The notes: a model not told the origin generated them from the sequence alone. Positions 21,224 to 31,195 are shown, numbered from the stretch's first letter. The stretch: 64,000 nucleotides of DNA from Odontocerum albicorne (GCA_949825065.1 OX463848.1:39043380-39107379), one strand, 5' to 3'. Program-made: numbers and translations.

Positions 21224-21299
21224 GGCTCGTTAGCTCAATGGGTTAGAGCGCCAATCTGAATCAGGACGGAGGTTAGAGGTTCAAATCCTCTACGAGCCA
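21224..21299 (+). tRNA. tRNA-like sequence, probably a pseudogene (anticodon arm does not fold)
   Basis: The 76-nt sequence has a perfect 7-bp acceptor stem (GGCTCGT with ACGAGCC), a D arm (GCTC/GAGC), a 5-bp T stem (AGAGG/CCTCT) with a TTCAAAT loop, and discriminator A. Box A (TAGCTCAATGGG) and box B (GGTTCAAATCC) fit the pol III consensus. A T-run follows at about 21305 and would terminate pol III. The expected anticodon stem does not pair. A loop CTGAATC would suggest GAA (Phe), but CCAAT cannot pair with AGGAC, and the region is two bases too long. It could be a decayed tRNA gene or a rearranged one. Confidence 0.55.
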
Positions 21300-21394
21300 G
21301 ATAATTTTTTTTTGTTATAATTTTTATTTAAATTATAAAACTTTACATATTTTTAATTATATGAATACTGAAAGGTGTGAATCTAATTGATTGA

Positions 21395-21725
21395 TTATAC
21401 ATAGAATAGTCCGTATCTGGATAGGCAAGAGAATAGAGTGCCGGACTTTCCTATCTCGATTAACATCCTTAGCCTGTTCTACGTCCATACATCTTATCAT
21501 ACAACTTTACGATATCTCTGACTTTCTACGTTTATTTCTTTCAAAATATCATTCACTCGAACCAACCATACTGTCCTTGACCTTTCTCTCACTCACCTTT
21601 CACTCATATTTTCATTATAAGTTATATTTGTTTTGGCAGTCTATCTTCATTCATTCGTTACACATGTCCAAACCATCTCAGCGTGCTCTTCTTCATGTCA
21701 CTCAATACATCAGTCTTAATGAGTT
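21395..21725 (-). pseudogene. RTE family A, 3'-terminal fragment
   Basis: The minus strand contains the family's 3' UTR (complement of CGGACTTTCCTATCTCGA) and the coding blocks complementary to CATTCACTCGAACCAACC and CAGCGTGCTCTTCTTCATGT. Stops break the frame. Confidence 0.75.
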
Positions 21726-21924
21726 GATTATTAATATTGGAAAGTTATGGTTATTGAGAAAGTTGTAGATGTAGCACGTTTCGTCGTATTGAAAAGTGGC
21801 TTTAACAGTGCTCCTTTTCCAAAGTAGCTTTAACAACAATGAATAATAATGTTTGAAGATATAAAGTATAGGGTATGTATAACAATGCGTATGCTTATTT
21901 AGCAGAAGCACAGTGAAGTAGAAA

Positions 21925-21970
21925 CCTTTTCTCTTTTCCTACCCCAATAGGGACATGGCGTGATAGTGAC
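21925..21970 (+). pseudogene. Tip of an RTE family A 3' end
   Basis: The block TACCCCAATAGGGACATGGC, then GTGATAGTGA, matches the last about 40 bp of plus-strand RTE copies (for example near 35.62 kb). Confidence 0.55.
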
Positions 21971-22500
21971 AATTACGAGAATTCATGAATGAGCGTACTT
22001 AGTAAAGTGAAGTAAGACAATGCTCACTTGAATTGATTAGCTTAAAGCTAGAGAGAGAGGAATCTTCAAGAACTTGAAAAGGTCACCACCCTCATTATGA
22101 ATGTCTTTCAAGAATTTCAGGAAAGTTTCAGACCATAGAAAATCAGGACAGGCATAGAACATGTCCAACGAGTAAACACACAAACCCGCAGCCAAATTGA
22201 CGCGTTAAGGGTTGTTATTAAACGTTTACATAGGACTCAAATTGCGTTAAAAATAGCGGGGGGACATATTCGTATTTGCTTTGGCCACCTCCGCAAGCAA
22301 ACAGAGGGATGATAACAATAGAGAGAATGATCGCGTAACAATCTACAATGTGGAGGACTAACCTGAATTTGGAAATAATATTCTTAGGATGCCTAGTTCT
22401 ATTAGACAGATATAAAACATAAAATTTATTGAATGAAGACGAGAGTGATTATTTAATATTTATTTATTTTTAAAAGTCAAAGCCTGTACAAAACATTCCA
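21971..22500. other. Unannotated stretch
   Basis: There is no clear gene. A broken plus-strand frame near 22080-22320 gives a peptide with no domain that I recognise. Confidence 0.35.
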
Positions 22501-22514
22501 TTTCAAACAATAAA

Positions 22515-22692
22515 CGACGACCTCCGTGGCCTGGTGGTAAGACGCTTGTCTTTTTTAAATAGTATTCCTGATTTCGGAACGTAGATCTTTTAAAAATAGT
22601 ATTCCAGTCTCGTTTTCACTTAGAACCCATTAAAACATATTTCAGGTTGGTTGGAAGAGATTGCCACATGGAAATAAACTCGCCAGGTTAAA
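22515..22692 (+). mobile_element. SINE with internally rearranged head
   Basis: Box A is intact (GTGGCCTGGTGGTAAGACGC), but box B is replaced by a partial duplicate of the body (TTTTAAA.AGTATTCC occurs twice). The tail reads GGTTGGTTGGAAGAGATTGC and ATAAACTCGCCAGG. Confidence 0.75.
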
Positions 22693-22811
22693 AAAAAATG
22701 ACATGAAAATAGCAATCAAACAATTTTAAAAACATTACATAACAGAATGAAAATCAACAATAAAATTGAAAAAACATCAAAACAGAACAACATTTATGAA
22801 TAAAACAGTTA

Positions 22812-23334
22812 GGCCTCGGCCACACAGGTAGGAGCCTCGCTTGGTGTTTAGAACTACGTTGTGAGCTACGTGACATATCCTAGCGAACCAACGCACCGCA
22901 TACTATCGCAATGGCCACACTGCACGCTTCATGCCACGCTACGTGACGATTAGTCACCTAGTGAGTCTCCTAACGAACAGACGTGTTGGTTAATTTTATT
23001 GTCTCACCAAGTGATTTTACAAGATGTAGGAAGTCTTAACAGCAGCTGTGTATAAAAGGGAGCCTTTGTAGAACCCATCGAGAAAATGATACAAAAATGT
23101 ACCTGTAATAAAATCACTTTGGAATGAAGTTACACAGGAAGTAAATAAAGATGGTGAGTTGTAATGAAATTGGTTAGTTTTGAGAGTGGCAACGTTTGTT
23201 GACTCAACCGCTCCCAAATGTCAAATGAATTTGTGCGAAGCACTTTGGTGTGACCAAGCATGAAGTCACCTAGTATATTAGTCACGTAGCACCTAGCTTA
23301 GAACCTAGGGAAGCACTTTGGTGAAGCCTCGGCC
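22812..23334 (-). mobile_element. Harbinger-like MITE, copy 1
   Basis: The 523-bp element has ends GGCCTCGGCCACACAGG and, at the right, GAAGCCTCGGCC. It is flanked by TTA on the left and TAA on the right. It shares its whole length with copies at 33.1 and 48.6 kb but lies in the opposite orientation. It has no transposase frame; the short open frame at 23017-23217 recurs in the other copies as part of the element. Confidence 0.85.
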
Positions 23335-23337
23335 TAA

Positions 23338-23684
23338 TAAATATAATACAAAGTAAATAAATCTTCTGCGCTTTTCAATTGAATTCATAATGATTAATTT
23401 AAAAATTAAATTGTAAATAAAAATAAATATAGAATAAAAATGTTAAACATGAATGTACGAGTGTGTGGCCTGCTGTATGCATGCTGATGGCATGGTAGTG
23501 AGGTCATGCATATCTTATAAATAACCAGCTTTGCTTGAAATGCTCGGGTCGTTAAGAAATATGTAATTCACCCTTCACTCTAAATGTGAACTTCACATTT
23601 CACATTTCAGAATGTTCACATTTCAGAATGAAAATGAGCATTTGAATTTTCCAGACAGAATTATTTAAAAAATAATATAATACA
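23338..23684. other. Unannotated stretch
   Basis: AT-rich; the word CACATTTCAGAATG repeats locally. No gene or element identified. Confidence 0.4.
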
Positions 23685-24190
23685 TATATACATACCATCA
23701 CACCGTTCCCCTGTCGGAGTAGGCAGAGAGGAAATAGCGTCAGTTTCTCATACAGCTCCTACGATTTTTCAGATATTTTTAGCTTTCAAAATATTATACA
23801 CTTGATCTAACCAAACTTCCCTTGGACTTCCTCTTGCACGCCTTCCACTCACATTAGCGCTGTGCTTATTTTGTATGTCTTTCTTTATTCATTCATTCCA
23901 TGTGCTCAAACAAGTTCGAAGTGCTCTTCGTCATTTTACTTAACACATAATCCTTAAGTTCACATTCATCCCTGATAAGGGATGAATGTGAACTTAAGGA
24001 TTATGTTATAAGAAGAAGTGATAACTTATTATAAGAAGTGATAACTTCATTCTGTATTATTTTTATTATGCGCACGGATTTCAACAGTATTAATTTGGCT
24101 CTTTACAGTTTTGTTCCACGTTTACTGTCATACATCGAAGTTGTTGCTAAAATACTGTCATGGGCTACCATCTTGGCAGTCAGGTTCGAG
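23685..24190 (-). pseudogene. RTE family A, 3'-terminal fragment with an inner palindrome
   Basis: It starts with the family's 3' UTR (complement of ATACCATCACACCGTTCCCC) and continues through the coding C-terminus. It contains the perfect hairpin at 23946-24005, which duplicates part of the fragment in inverted form, so the frame is destroyed. Confidence 0.75.
23946..24005. repeat. Perfect hairpin, 28-bp arms with a 4-nt loop
   Basis: Arm 23946-23973 is exactly complementary to 23978-24005, with loop GATA. The arm begins CATAATCCTTAAGTTCACAT. It lies inside the RTE fragment, and its second arm has no counterpart in other copies at that place. Confidence 0.95.
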
Positions 24191-24344
24191 TATTTATGTA
24201 CTCGTATTTTAAAATAATATTTTTACTCATTTCATAAAATAACTTTTAATTAAACATATTTTTTTCCAAAAAAATGTTATTAGTATTTCACGTAAAATTT
24301 AATGAACTACGTTAGGGAAACAATTCAAATGATAATAAATATTT

Positions 24345-24515
24345 TAAGGCATGCTGGGTAGCTTTCTCTCTCGTTTAGAAAAGGCGCAACATAGTTGGCG
24401 GGGCACTCCGCCCCCAGCAGCGAAGGGGGCCTACCGGCGAGGGGGCTCGCTTCACAATAGCCCCCTATATAATAGGGGCATAATGCCGTCTCAGAGATAT
24501 TCAGCATATTATTCC
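24345..24515. other. GC-rich island of unknown origin
   Basis: About 170 bp of much higher GC content than its surroundings contains several C- and G-runs that can pair. A near palindrome is GCCCCCTATATAATAGGGGC. A minus-strand frame of 60 codons crosses it (24325-24507), with no motif that I know. It could be part of a structured RNA, a viral or transposon terminus, or foreign DNA. Confidence 0.5.
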
Positions 24516-24544
24516 TGACGGCGTCTTACTATGAAGGTCAAGGC

Positions 24545-25012
24545 AATTTGTAATTATTCAAATTATAAAGAGGATATAAGAAGGTGTATGGATGTAGAAG
24601 ATGCGAAAATGTGTGTCGAGATAAGAAATTTTGACGCTTTGTCCTCTTTGCTTACCCCAATAGAGAAATGGCGTAATAGTATGTATGAATGTAAATAAAA
24701 CAATTGTACACTGAGGTACATATTTTTTTTTTGGTTTTGTTGTAAATATTATTATTTTAAACGAATATATGATATAGTGCGACTTTGAGTAGAGGACATG
24801 TAAGAGGAAGACCAAGGAAAGTATGGTTGAATCAAGTGAATGATATTTAGAAATTAGGAAACGTAGAAAGTCAGAAAACATGTAAACGTTTTATGAGAAA
24901 GTACTCGTATATGGATGTAAATGAGGTTAAAAGTGTTTGTTGAGATATAAAAGTCTGGTGTTCTGTCATCTCTGTCTACTCCGATGGTGTGTATGTATAC
25001 ATATATGTATTT
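24545..25012 (+). pseudogene. RTE family A 3' ends, two adjacent or overlapping copies
   Basis: A first 3' end finishes near 24680 (TACCCCAATAGAGAAATGGC). A second copy runs from about 24775 to 25010: it includes AAGACCAAGGAAAGTATGGT, TGAATCAAGTGAATGATAT and the 3' end CTACTCCGATGGTGTGTATG. Both are non-coding relics. Confidence 0.7.
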
Positions 25013-25440
25013 TTTTGTGTTAATGTAATAGCCCTATGGGCGTATAATGACCTCCTTTACTTGGTTGTGTAATGTATCTCTTATCTTATCGTATACAATA
25101 TCTTATCGTATACACTCTGCTTATCTTATCGTATACAATAAATATTAAGTAATCACCAAAACCAATGTTATCTTATCGATGTTCTTATCCACATTCAAAT
25201 AAATATTATAAGTTATCGTGCAAACCAATGTCAAGCTTATCGATGTCAACAATATCTCTGTACTATGTAATCTCTAGAACCTATAAATATTAGTGTTATC
25301 ACATGAATGTCAACTTAACTCGATGTATTGTGTTTAAATTTATGATCTCGTTAGTGGTTATTTATCCTAATTCAATAAAGATTTGGTATCACTAAATGGA
25401 AGAAACTGCGAACGAAATAAATCGCCTGATATCAATTTGA
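25013..25440 (+). other. Possible LTR-like or promoter-bearing element
   Basis: It contains a fourfold CTTATCGTATAC word (25080-25140), a TATA-like TATAAATA at 25282 and AATAAAG at 25374, about 90 bp apart. Such spacing occurs in retroviral-type LTRs. No second copy or target duplication was found, so this is only a suggestion. Confidence 0.3.
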
Positions 25441-25446
25441 CCTTAA

Positions 25447-26061
25447 CCTGTTCCCCGCGGGGAGCACAAACGCCTGTGATCTGACGACAATCCAAGTTTC
25501 AAATCACAAATACTTAAAAAAAATTACACAAAACCGGAATAAAAATTGAACTAAAATTTAAAATAATCTTTATTCTAGCGACATCTCTGAAAACCTTGTC
25601 AAATAATATATTAGTTTATGAGATATTGTTGAATAAACAGAGCGCCGAATTTTTTTGGTTTCTCAATATTTCCAGCATTAACGACCTGTCGCGCGGATCG
25701 AGTCCTGCGATGAGTCTCTCTTACGTAAATAAACATTACTAAGTCTCTCTTACGTAAATAAACATTACTAGTGCTATATGCATTTGATTGGGTGAGTGTC
25801 ATGAAGCATTGATTTGATCGTAGCATTACTTTGTTTATTTTACGTAATGTTAAGTTTATCTCCTTTATTTAATGAGTCTCCTTAAGAGTAATGACTATTA
25901 TTTATTATCAGAAAATTACTTAAGTGTCATGTTTACTTGGTGTTGTAATCAAATATCAGTGGTTCTAAACAAAATATGTGTTTAAACTTAGAAATTAAAA
26001 AACGCTGAAATTGTGCCGCGCACAGGATTCGTGGAATTTGATTTTTAACGCGGTGAACAGG
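25447..26061. mobile_element. piggyBac-like non-autonomous element 1 (TTAA-flanked)
   Basis: The element is bounded by TTAA at 25443-25446 and 26062-26065. Its inverted ends are CCTGTTCCCCGCG (left) and CCTGTTCACCGCG (right, read inward), matching at 12 of 13 bases. It is 615 bp with no transposase frame. A 32-bp direct duplication containing CTCTCTTACGTAAATAAACA lies at about 25711-25770. Confidence 0.8.
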
Positions 26062-26289
26062 TTAAGGGCAAAGATAACATACCCGAAACATTCCTCTCTA
26101 ATCTATCAAGAGTCGTGCGTTTGGTTATCTTTGCTTTAAATAGGACGTCATATCTGAGGCAGCATCATTATTCTTAAAGCCACTAAAATATTAACATCAT
26201 CGTTATTATAATACTGTTAATATTATACTTCAATGTAATTCAACCTTCATACAAATAAAACTACACAGTTGAAATTCTAAAAGTGTTTT

Positions 26290-26375
26290 CGTTGCAAAAG
26301 GCCATAACAGTTGATAAGACGCTTGACTTCTACACGGAGTATTCGAGTTCGATACCCTACAGTGACCAAAAAAGA
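26290..26375 (+). mobile_element. SINE head, diverged
   Basis: AACAGTTGATAAGACGCTTG resembles box A, and TTCGAGTTCGATACCCTACA contains box B at tRNA-like spacing. Confidence 0.55.
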
Positions 26376-26529
26376 TCACTGTCTGGTAGAGTTCGTGTGG
26401 TAATTAATACTTGTGCATCAGATGTTTGCGAGTTTTTAAACGTCACGTACGACAGGATAGACAATACCTGCGATGGTAAACTGCAAACTCCGCGCCTACT
26501 GCAGTGGTTTATCATCAGTGGTTATACGG

Positions 26530-27290
26530 TCTAGAAACTTTAAGAAGCTCTTCAAAATTCATACGGTCTAGGATGGTTAAGATAATATTTAAGGGTTATA
26601 CGGTTTAAGAAGATTTCAAGGGCTATGTGGTTTTTGAAGTTTGAAAAGATCTCCAAGGATTACGGGCTAGAAAGTTTAAGAAGCTCATCAAAATGTATAC
26701 GTTCTAGGAAGTTTAAAGAATTCTTCAAGATTTATACGGTTGTGGCGGTCGCACACGCGGTCAATGACCGATGAAATGACCTTTGCATTCCTTAGCAATA
26801 CAAAACAAACAAGTACCAAGTCCACGCGCCGGTCATTCAACTCATTGCCGGGAGCGGAGCGCATTCCATGCTAGAGCGAGAACGCACCACATCTGTCTCG
26901 CCAGTTCCGTAAATAAATTATCACCTACATACGACATTAATCGTTTTGCGGATGTAGAAACGAGACGGCGAGATATCTTGCTCGCATTCCCGCACACACG
27001 CGGGAATTGTATAAATACCTACGTTTACTAATAAAAACTCTCTTTCCGCATTGCGATCGAAAACGTGTTTTATTTATCAACAAATCATCATCATCTCTTC
27101 CCTCAAGGACACATATCCTAAACGGTCTAGGAAGTTAAGATGTTCTTCAAGAGTTATACGGTCTAGAAATTTTATGAACTTCTTCAAGGGTTATACGTCT
27201 AGGAAGTTTAAGAATTTTTTCAAGGGTATTACGCTCTAGGAAGTTTAAAAGGTTCTTCAAATGTTGTACGATCTAGAAAGATCAAGAAGT
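26530..27290. repeat. Degenerate repeat of TATACGGTCTAGGAAGTTTA, interrupted by an LTR-like element
   Basis: About twelve irregular units combine TATACGGTCTAGGAAGTT with AAGA.GTTCTTCAAG(GG). The insertion at 26741-27121 splits one unit exactly at ACGGT. Confidence 0.85.
26741..27121 (+). mobile_element. Solo-LTR-like element 1
   Basis: The 381-bp insertion begins TGTGGCGGTCGCACACGCGG and ends ACATATCCTAA. It is flanked by ACGGT on both sides (26736-26740 and 27122-27126), and joining the flanks restores the surrounding repeat unit. It has TATAAATA at 27010 and AATAAA at 27030. A related sequence lies at about 30310-30727 on the minus strand. The right end lacks the usual CA, so the exact LTR family is open. 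Confidence 0.75.
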
Positions 27291-27629
27291 TATTCGTTTT
27301 AAATGTGTTTTTAAATACTAAAAACTTAAAATACTCGACAGCCCCCGTGTGAATCGGGCTGCACTTACTTCTGGAAGAAGGATTGTTCTATATCGAGTGT
27401 CTTGGTATACTATATATGTCTGTATGACTAGTGTCCGTCTAATTGATTCAATTAACGGGACAAAAAAATAAAACGAAAAATTGCGAACATCTTTTCGTTA
27501 GTTTCGTTGCAACAATCAGACTTATCAGGAGAAATTATTAAATTAATAAAAAAAATCGGAATTATTTATCTAGATACTAAAGAATAATCTCTTTTTTTAA
27601 ATATGTATCTACAATACATAGTAATTTAA

Positions 27630-27974
27630 AAATAAAGTGAATAACCTAAGCTTTCATTAAAATAAAGTGAATAACCTAAGCTTTCATTAAAATAAGGTGA
27701 ACAAAATAAAGTGAATAACCTAAGCTTTCATTAAAATAAGGTGAACAAAATAAAGTGAATAACCTAAGCTTTCATTAAAATAAGGTGAACAAAATAAAGT
27801 GAATAACCTAAGCTTTCATTAAAATAAGGTGAACAAAATAAAGTGAATAACCTAAGCTTTCATTAAAATAAGGTGAACAAAATAAAGTGAAAAACCTAAG
27901 CTTTCATTAAAATAAGGTGAACAAAATAAAGTGAATAACCTAAGCTTTCATTAAAATAAGGTGAACAAAATTAA
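27630..27974. repeat. 44-bp tandem repeat, about seven copies, led by 31-bp units
   Basis: The unit is AATAAAGTGAATAACCTAAG, then CTTTCATTAAAATAAGGTGA and ACAA, at 44-bp spacing from 27661. The first unit lacks the last 13 bases. Confidence 0.95.
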
Positions 27975-27984
27975 TAAGGTGATC

Positions 27985-28090
27985 TCTGTGGCTTGGTTGA
28001 TGAAACACATCTTCCAACTGCGAGTTCGGTTCCCATTAGAAACAATATTTTTTTAAAAGAATTCTAGTCTGATTCTCTTAAACATCTTTC
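27985..28090 (+). mobile_element. SINE fragment beside the 44-bp array
   Basis: Box A lies in CTGTGGCTTGGTTGATGAAA and box B in GCGAGTTCGGTTCCCATTAG. The body continues AATTCTAGTCTGATTCTC. The last unit of the 44-bp array runs straight into the head. Confidence 0.7.
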
Positions 28091-29186
28091 TGGTTTCTTG
28101 AATCTTAGAAAATACATTTGATTAATTTTTCGTGGTGTCATGTTTATAAATTTTCAATAAAATAAATAAAACACCTGACGAGGAAGACGGAGGTCTTTGA
28201 AACCGGTTGTGAACTCAAATAAAACAGTGGTAAATACAAAAATTTAAAAATAAAAGTGTTATTTATTTTAATAAAAAATGTATATTTCTTGTTGTTTATT
28301 ACGGGTTTCGGCTTTGACTTCGTGGAGTTCCGTGTTAGAATATTTAATAATAAATTACTTATTGTATGCTATTATTTCCCTTCTTCTTCTTCTTTTTCCC
28401 AGTATCATGTCAGGTACCCCCAACGTTGAATATCACCTGAGAGTAGGCATCTTTGTCCCCGGCAGCCCGCAAAATTATTTCACTATTTACATTAATCCAT
28501 GTGTTTCTACTGTATATTTCGAGGTCCTCTTCAGGCGGGATGTAATTAGTGGAAAAACAAAGAAATTTATTATTAAATATTCTTTCTAGCTGGTTAAAAA
28601 TAAAGTTTCATGGAAATAAACCCATCAGGTTGTACTGTATTCAAAAATATTAAAATACGTTCAAACTTTTTTATGGGTGAATGCGAATATACTCGTATAA
28701 TACATCTCGTTAATTTACAGGCTACCGGTAGTGAATTTCATCTTAAGAATAGCTGTAAAAAAACATTGTTCTTTTTTTACTTTGCTATTTGAGTAGCTTT
28801 AAAGAATACATGTAAAAATGCTTCTTTTTTTTAAATAGCTTAAACAAAACTTATATAAAGTAAGCTCATACTAACGGACCACAGAATGTGAATTAGTTTT
28901 GAATTTAAACCGTTTATCAACTTTCAAATACGATGCATTTAATTTTTATTGAAGAAATTAAAACTAAAGAAACTTAACTGATATAAAATGAAAACAGTTA
29001 CATTGTTTTATTCCTTTTTTATTTATTGCAAATCACAATGCATTTCAACATTAGCTGTGTCATCATCAGGTGAATTGTCAAGAACTAAAGTACATATTAA
29101 TTACATCATTATGTATATTGTTATATATAAACTAGACCAAAAGTGTCTATGCTTTTTGTTGTTTATGGTACTAAGGGTCAATAAGG
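28091..29186. other. Unannotated stretch with one ribozyme-like block
   Basis: At about 28170-28220 the block CTGACGAGGAAGACGGAGGT, then CTTTGAAACCGGTTGTGAAC, could form a stem (AAGAC/GTCTT) between CTGACGA and GAAAC. This resembles a hammerhead core and the Penelope 3' ends in the window. Open frames at 28278-28589, 28610-28792 and 28988-29215 have no recognised domain. Confidence 0.4.
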
Positions 29187-29190
29187 TTAA

Positions 29191-30006
29191 CCCTTTAAGT
29201 GCCGGAAGTTATTAGTATGGCCGAACCCAGCAGGCCGGGATATTTTCAACAAAAATAAAACCTAAAAAAAATATATTTTTTGTATACAGATATAAAGGAT
29301 ATTATGAAAACTTACTAAATATATACACCGTGGGGCGTTTGAGCTGCCGTTCACTTAAAAAAACACAGTTTAAATATTCACAAAATGTCAGGGTTGTCAC
29401 AACTTGACACAGAAAACACGGTTACTTATAAATATAGTGGAATATAATATACTTTGTAAACTAAAATCAACAAATTATCTGTATGATGTATAATAAAGCA
29501 CAAAAGGTAAATAAACTATAAAATAAAACCGTAAAAAGTCTATATAAACGTCGTATTATGCCGTAAAACTACCGCCAATAACCAAAGAATACATAAAAAC
29601 ACACTTTGTAAATAAATACTTTGAAAAATTAACAAAAATAACGCACAAAAGTTAAAAATCAACCACTGAACAAAACTACAAACGAAGTCATTATAAATTA
29701 TCGCAATTACGTCGCAAAAAAATGTAGTCGGTAACCCTGTATCAGAGACACGTATTGACTGTCAGTGAAAGCTTTTAGAAAGATGACTGTAACTTTGATA
29801 ATATCGGTAAATTGTAATATTTAAGTATTTCTTGACCATCCCAATAGATGTCCCTATGTGTTATAATTTATAAATTATTACAATTGGATTTCATATTGGC
29901 TTGCGACACGCTCAAAGGAGAGCGCGTTTACGCGTTCATTTTGTATGGCCGGCCTGGCGAGCACTGAATCGGAGAGCGCGTCAAGACGCTCGTGGCAGTG
30001 AACCGG
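29191..30006. mobile_element. piggyBac-like non-autonomous element 2 (TTAA-flanked)
   Basis: The element is bounded by TTAA at 29187-29190 and 30007-30010. Left end CCCTTTAAGTGCCGG and right end (read inward) CCGGTTCACTGCCACG share the piggyBac-like CC..TT.A.TGCC pattern. It is about 816 bp, AT-rich inside, and has no transposase. The word GAGAGCGCGT is repeated near the right end. Confidence 0.75.
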
Positions 30007-30309
30007 TTAAAAGCGGTTATTTCTAAACTTAACTTGTTTCAAAATGTTACCTCGTTCTAAATTCTTTACATTCAGACTCCCAATTATGAAATATCAGATT
30101 CGCTTTTATTTCATTTTGTCTTGATATGTTATATTTAAAAAGAATACAAATTCGTAATGTTGCTATGTCTGTTTATATACGATTAAGTATATACGCGCTA
30201 ATTTCGACGACATTGAATATAGTTTGATCTAATTCTTATCATTCTCTCTTAAGAGTTTTTCCCCAGGTCTAATTATGAGTTGAAGGATCTTTAGTGAAAT
30301 GCTCTAATG

Positions 30310-30727
30310 GGACGTGATGATGTTGATAGTTGGTATGTAAATAAATAAAATACGTCACTTAGCAATGCGGAAGGAGAGAGTGAATGAATGTTTTATTTAT
30401 CGGTAAGTGGGTATTTATACATTTCAGAATGGGCGCGGGAGTGCGCCCGCGATATATTTTTATCTCGCTTCTGTGCGTGCAGAAATGGTCGATTGAAGTA
30501 TTGCAGACATCGCAAATAGTATTGTGGGTAAACAATTTGTTTGCGGGATCGGCGAGACAGCGTGATGCGTTCTCTTTCTACTGTGGAATGTATCGTAAAT
30601 AGTATTGTGGGTAAACAATTTGTTTACGGAAACGGCGCGATGTCCGGCCGCGTCAATGTTTTGGTATGCGACCTTTGGACATATCCAAAGGTCATTTCGT
30701 CGGTCGTTGACCGTATGTGTTGACAAT
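30310..30727 (-). mobile_element. Solo-LTR-like element 2 (related to element 1)
   Basis: Read on the minus strand, it shares with element 1 the blocks GACCGACGAAATGACCTTTG, CTGTCTCGCC, GTATAAATACC and AATAAAA, then CTCTC.TTCCGCATTGC in the same order. It contains an internal duplication, since the block ACAAATTGTTTACCCACAAT occurs twice. The ends are less certain than for element 1. No clear target duplication was found. Confidence 0.6.
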
Positions 30728-30898
30728 ATTCAGCGACGACCGTGGTTCCCACAGATCCATTCGAGCACACTCTTCGTTCAACAAAACATTATCACCATAA
30801 ACCATGTCCTCATTGGAGTAAACAGATAGAATATCGCCATTTAAATCTATTTTGACATATGTATTACGTTTGTGACTCATTAATACACTGTGTTTCAT
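30728..30898 (-). other. Short open frame next to solo-LTR-like element 2
   Basis: The minus strand encodes MKHSVLMSHKRNTYVKIDLN followed by GDILSVYSNEDMVYGDN and CARMDLWEPRSSLNI, ending at the LTR-like boundary. The composition looks protein-like, but I do not recognise it. It may be a piece of an element cut by the insertion. Confidence 0.3.
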
Positions 30899-30899
30899 T

Positions 30900-31195
30900 C
30901 TTCCTTTTTTTAAATTTGTTCCATTCGGTCGTGTAACGTTTTCTAAGTCTTCCCAAACTTGTCGTATCTTCTACACTGTCGTATATATCATTTTTGTAAA
31001 TATCATTCTTTCTTTTCTACGTGTCTGAACCATCGCGATGCACCTTTCTTCATCTTAAACAACACATTTTCATTCAATCCGCATTCTTCACAATGTTTTC
31101 ATTCCTTACTCTACCATACATCATCACTCTAATTTCTACCGTTTTACTTTACTTTCGTCACTTTTTATCCAAATCCAAATTTCGCTTTCATGACT
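30900..31195 (-). pseudogene. Diverged RTE 3'-terminal fragment
   Basis: The minus strand resembles the other RTE C-terminal pieces (complement of GTGTCTGAACCATCGCGATG gives a HRDGSD-like reading in place of the GH.ER motif). It is more diverged than family A copies and broken by stops. Confidence 0.55.

Noticed and set aside
29187..30010. Host gene with AT-rich introns in the 29-30 kb region
   Set aside because: The TTAA-flanked ends and lack of coding signal fit a non-autonomous transposon better.
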